Shown one piece after another: positions 60,366 to 64,000 of a stretch of DNA of 64,000 nt. The stretch lies in the NCBI GenBank assembly GCA_965178125.1, contig OZ237738.1, positions 434,001 to 498,000 on the forward strand, written 5' to 3'. Position 1 is the stretch's first letter; every line of letters starts with the position of its first letter. The position numbers were made by a program, and so were the translations under genes. A model generated the notes under the pieces. That model had not been told where the DNA came from and ran no database searches. It was given only the letters and a program-made list of their open reading frames with translations. The DNA is from Bilabrum cf. latius (taxonomy: Eukaryota; Bigyra: Bicosoecida; Bigyra; Bicosoecida).

Positions 60366-63300
60366 ATGTCTGGGCAGGCATCTGCAGAGGACCTCAACAG
60401 AGTGGCGTGCTATCCAGGTACTTCACAGAAATACGACGTTCTGCTAGGAGATGGCTTGCTGGGCCGCCTTGCTCAGGTGCGTTGCGTCACAGTAGCTGAA
60501 TCAATCGCCTGTGTTAACCTCTGGGCTACCTCGTGCTATCTGCCCATGCACAGCCTCTCTTTGCGCAGGAAATCAAAAATGTTGTGCCTAGTGCTGGTCC
60601 GATCGTGGTGATTTCGGATGAGAATGTGTGGAAGCACTGGGGCGCCGTGGTGTCCCGATCCTTTGCTGTCGCCGAGATGCCGCCTCCGCTGGTTCGGGTC
60701 GTCCCGTCGGGCGAGCCCACTAAATGCAGGGAAATGAAGCAAGAAATCGAGGACTACATGCTTCAGAACATGTGCCACAGGTCTTCGTGTGTTGTTGGGC
60801 TTGGTGGTGGAGTCGTGGGAGACCTCGCCGGCTTCGTCGCAGCCACGTACATGCGCGGCATAAAGTTCATTCAGGTCCCAACTACTTTGCTGGCAGTGGT
60901 AGACTCCAGCATTGGCGGCAAGACGGGAATCGACACGCCTGGCGGCAAGAACCTGGTGGGCGCCTTCCACCAGCCAAAGCTGGTGATTGCAGACATCCGC
61001 GCCCTCTCCACCCTGCCGGTCCGGGAGCTGCGCAACGGCATGGCAGAAGTCATAAAAGCAGGTGCAATCGCAAACGAGGACCTTTTCATCGCCTGCGAGG
61101 ACTCTGCAGACGCATTCGATGCGGCGGTGGCAGCCCTAGAGGAGGCCCGCTCGTCACACGGCAGCACCAGCACCAGCCAGGATCGCGGCAGCCGTGGCGT
61201 GGATGCAGGTGCCAGCGGTCCTTCTTCCGGGGCCGGTGCCGCGCCGGTTGCTGGCGAAGATCGCTCGGTCCTCGTCCGTGCGGCGACAGACTCGCTTGTG
61301 GAGGTGCTGCTGCCGCTGCTCACTGCCTCCGTGCAGGTCAAGTGCGAGGTGGTGACTGCAGACGAGAGAGAGGGCGGCCTTAGGGCCATCCTGAACTTTG
61401 GTCACACGATCGGGCACGGGATCGAGGCCCAGCTGGCCCCTCGCTGGCTGCATGGGGAGTGCGTGGCCGTGGGCATGGTCAAGGAGGCGGAGGCAGCGAG
61501 GCAGATGGGGTGCTGCGACTCGAGCGTGGTGGGGAGGCTCCAGCGGGTCTGCAAGGCCTACGGACTGCCCGTCAGGGTGCCTGACGAAATCGACTGCGAG
61601 AAGTGCATGCGGTCAATGGGGAAGGACAAGAAGAACTCGGTGCAGGAGGGCAGCAGCGGCTCCGGCCACGGTAAGCCGAGCCGCGGGGAAGAGGTACCCG
61701 AGGAGGTGCTGGAGTTGACCGCGAGTCCACTGAACAAGGTCTCCATCAAGTGCGTCTTGCTCAAGGAGATCGGAAAGGTTGTGACGCCGCCGCACGCCCA
61801 CGCCGTCGAGCACCAGCTCCTCCGTCGGCTCGTGTCGCAGTCGGTGGCAGTCGGGGCGGGGGAGATTTTGCAGACTGCCTATCCTTCGGCCAAGACTAGA
61901 GGCGCAGTGGATGCGGCAAGCGGGGACGGGTCGAGCGGGAGCGCGGCAGCTCCGAAACCGCAAGGCACCGAGCCGGCCCCGATCCGCATCCGCGTGCCCG
62001 GATCCAAGAGCATCTCAAACCGCGTGCTTCTCATGGCCGGCCTCGCGAGTGGGACGACGCGGATCACCGGTCTGCTGCAGTCGGACGACACGCAGGCTAT
62101 GATGGGTGCCCTCACTGCCGTCGGGGCCAAGATGCGGTGGGAGCTAGGGGAGGGCGGAGGCCCCGTGCTAGTGGTGACCGGCACTGCGGGCGCGCTCTCG
62201 GCTCCGTCGAAGCCCCTCCTATTCATCAAGAACGCGGGAACCGCTAGCCGTTTCCTCACCACCGCCTTGTGCCTGCTGCCGGCTCTTGAAGGTGACGGCG
62301 TGGTGCTCGACGGCAACTCGAGGATGCGCAAGCGGCCGGCTGGACCACTGGTTGACGCGCTCCACAGGCAAGGATGCGAGCTGGCCTACGAGCCTATCGA
62401 AGGAGAGAAGGGGCCTCCCAGCGAGCGGCGGGCGCTGCCGCTGCGCTTCCGAGGGGGTGGTCTGCCCGGCGGCAGGATCGAGCTGGCGGCCAAGGTGAGC
62501 TCGCAGTACGTCTCATCCATCTTGCTCTCTGCGCCGTACGCCAAAGAACCCGTCGAGCTCGTGCTTGACGAGGAAAAACCCACTTCGCTGCCTTACATCG
62601 AAATGACCACGGCGATGATGAAGCAGTTTGGCGTCGAGGTGGAGCAGCTGGCTCCAAACCACTACAGGATCCCGAGCGGCTGCTACTCGTTTGCCGGAGG
62701 CGACGGATCCAAAGTGTTTGAGGTGGAGGCAGACGCATCGTCGGCGACCTACCCTGCAGCCTTCGCGGCGGTGACAGGGAGTGCCGTTCTTCTGCAGGGG
62801 ATTGGCAGCCGCAGCGTGCAGGGAGACGCAGAGTTCTCCATGCTGCTCAAGCGCATGGGCTGCAAGGTGCACCGAACCCACTCCACGACCACCGTGATTG
62901 GGCCCCCTCCGCGACCGCTAGTGCTGGACACTGCAGCCGGCGCATCTGCAGATGACGGCTTGATCGGACTGGGCAGCGTCGACATGAGCACCCAGACAGA
63001 CGCCTTCCTGACCATGGCGGCAGTCGCAGCGCACTCAGCTGGCGAGACGCACATCTTCAACATCGAGAACCAGCGAGTCAAGGAGTGCAACAGGATCCAG
63101 GCAATGCACGATGAGCTTGCCAAGTGCGGGGCTAGGACGGAGACTCGCCAGGACGGTATCCTCATCGCGGGAGCCGTCGCGGGCGAGGGGCTGCAAGGCG
63201 CCAGGATCCACTGCTATGACGATCACAGGGTTGCGATGGCCATGGCGGTATTCGGCGCTGGCCTCCTCGCCAGGCGCAGGGCCGCGAGCGGGCTGCTTAG

Positions 63301-64000
63301 TGCTGCACCCGTGTGCCCGATCGTGCTGGACGACCCTCTCTGCGTGGAAAAGACGTATCCCGAGTTCTGGGACCACCTGGAGACCATCCTCGGCGTGGAC
63401 GTCTCGGCAGCCGATGCAGGCGCGCTGTCCCCAGGTAGTGTCGCGGAGGTCCTGCACGCCAGGCTCGCGGGGACGCAGGGTTCTCGAACCGGCGGCTCCA
63501 CCCAGCCTGCTGCCCCGGGCCTGGCGGATCTTGCACCGAGGAATCTGCTGCAAGCGAAGCCGCGACAGCTGATCAACGCCTCCCTCGCACGACCCTTCAT
63601 GTCTGCGGTAGTCATTGGGATGCGGGGCGCGGGAAAATCGACACTCGCCCGAGCTGCAGCCGCTGGCCTGGGGCGCCCGTGGCGGCACATCGACCTGGAC
63701 GAGGTCCTCGTGAACGAGGAAGGCCGCACGGTCCAAGAAATCGTCGCGGAAGTAGGCTGGCCTGGGTTCAGGGCGAAGGAGGTCGACGTGCTTCTGGACT
63801 GCCTCTCCAGCGATGACCTATCCCAGCATTGCGTCATCTCGTGCGGCGGCGGAATCGTCGAGTCGCCCGTTGCGCGAGCTCTCCTCAGGGCGTACGCGCA
63901 GGGCGGTGCCGCGTCAGTGCGAAAGCTGGGGATCGAGTCGGGCTTGGTTCGGAAGAGTGCGGACGGCTCCGCGGCCTCGATCATCGCGAGCATGGATCCG
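60366..64000 (+). CDS. AROM pentafunctional shikimate-pathway polypeptide (3' end outside window)
   Basis: Exons 60366-60476 and 60569 to the window end encode at least 1,181 residues in the order of fungal-type AROM. Residues 1 to about 480 are 3-dehydroquinate synthase: GLGGGVVGDLAGFVAATYMRG, VDSSIGGKTGID, and the metal-site motifs EVIKAG, NFGHTIGHGIE and LHGECVAVG. Residues about 508-1000 are EPSP synthase: VPGSKSISNRVLLMAGL, NAGTASRF, DGNSRMRKRP, and later DDHRVAMAM. From about 1045 shikimate kinase follows: the GMRGAGKST P-loop, DLDEVL and SCGGGI. Dehydroquinase and shikimate dehydrogenase domains are expected beyond the window. Residue 591 is Lys (IKNAGTASR) where relatives have Gly. 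No in-frame TAG occurs. ATG 60366 (MSGQASAED) is the likely start. Confidence 0.95.
60477..60568 (+). other. Spliceosomal intron in AROM (92 bp)
   Basis: The donor is GCTCAG|GTGCGT and the acceptor TTTGCGCAG|GAA, phase 0. It joins LLGDGLLGRLAQ to EIKNVVPSAGPIVVISDEN, the normal start of the dehydroquinate synthase fold, and corrects the frame. Confidence 0.88.

Noticed and set aside
60724-61383. Arg/Gly-rich open frame overlapping AROM
   Set aside because: It is a shadow of the dehydroquinate synthase coding frame, which has all family motifs.

Overview
This window is nuclear DNA of a microbial eukaryote with a compact, fairly GC-rich genome. It holds 15 protein genes on both strands, most separated by 50-220 bp. 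Spliceosomal introns are rare: four confident ones of 92-133 bp with GTGCGT, GTGAGA or GTAAGC donors. The gene set (SMC5, COG8, DPH2, a DDX18/Has1-type helicase, MORN and EF-hand proteins, an AROM polypeptide) is eukaryotic. I cannot name the lineage.

The dominant observation is a variant genetic code: UAG is read as glutamine, while UGA and UAA remain stops. Read with the standard code, almost every gene breaks into collinear fragments separated only by TAG. Read through, the fragments give intact proteins, and TAG falls exactly where families have a conserved Gln: SHPQALA-Q of prephenate dehydratase, KI-Q-S and SIG-Q of aminotransferases, PTRELAI-Q of DEAD-box helicases, AL-Q-FP of DPH2, and YQGEW in MORN repeats. 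Of 14 observed gene ends, 13 are TGA and one is TAA.

Layout. 1-587 is the 3' end of SMC5 (+). 1253-14905 is one open frame for a protein of about 4,550 residues (+). 14959-18450 is a prephenate dehydratase/ACT/TyrA/aminotransferase fusion (-). 18567-19721 is a secreted GH18 chitobiase (+). 19861-21709 is a hybrid cluster protein (-). 22402-31679 is a 3,051-residue coiled-coil protein (-). 31870-34458 is a MORN-repeat protein (+). 34600-37320 is a cyclophilin fused to a DDX18-type helicase (-). 37442-39391 is DPH2 (+). 39486-about 49019 is a multi-pass, adenylyl-cyclase-like protein ending in a protein kinase with a roughly 650-residue activation-loop insert (-). 49242-53389 is an unrecognised protein (-). 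53544-54926 is a probably lipidated EF-hand protein (+). 54976-55511 is a 67-bp minisatellite that runs into the end of COG8 (55455-57317, -). 57429-59585 is a type I membrane protein (+). 60366 to the window end is a partial AROM polypeptide (+).

How the genes fit together. AROM makes chorismate, and the PDT-TyrA-aminotransferase fusion carries activities that turn prephenate into Phe and Tyr, so most of aromatic amino-acid synthesis is packed into two multifunctional proteins. The cyclophilin-helicase and DPH2 genes are divergent neighbours; both relate to ribosome or translation-factor maturation. The coiled-coil, MORN, EF-hand and COG8 genes suggest membrane-trafficking or cortical structures, but that link is inference.
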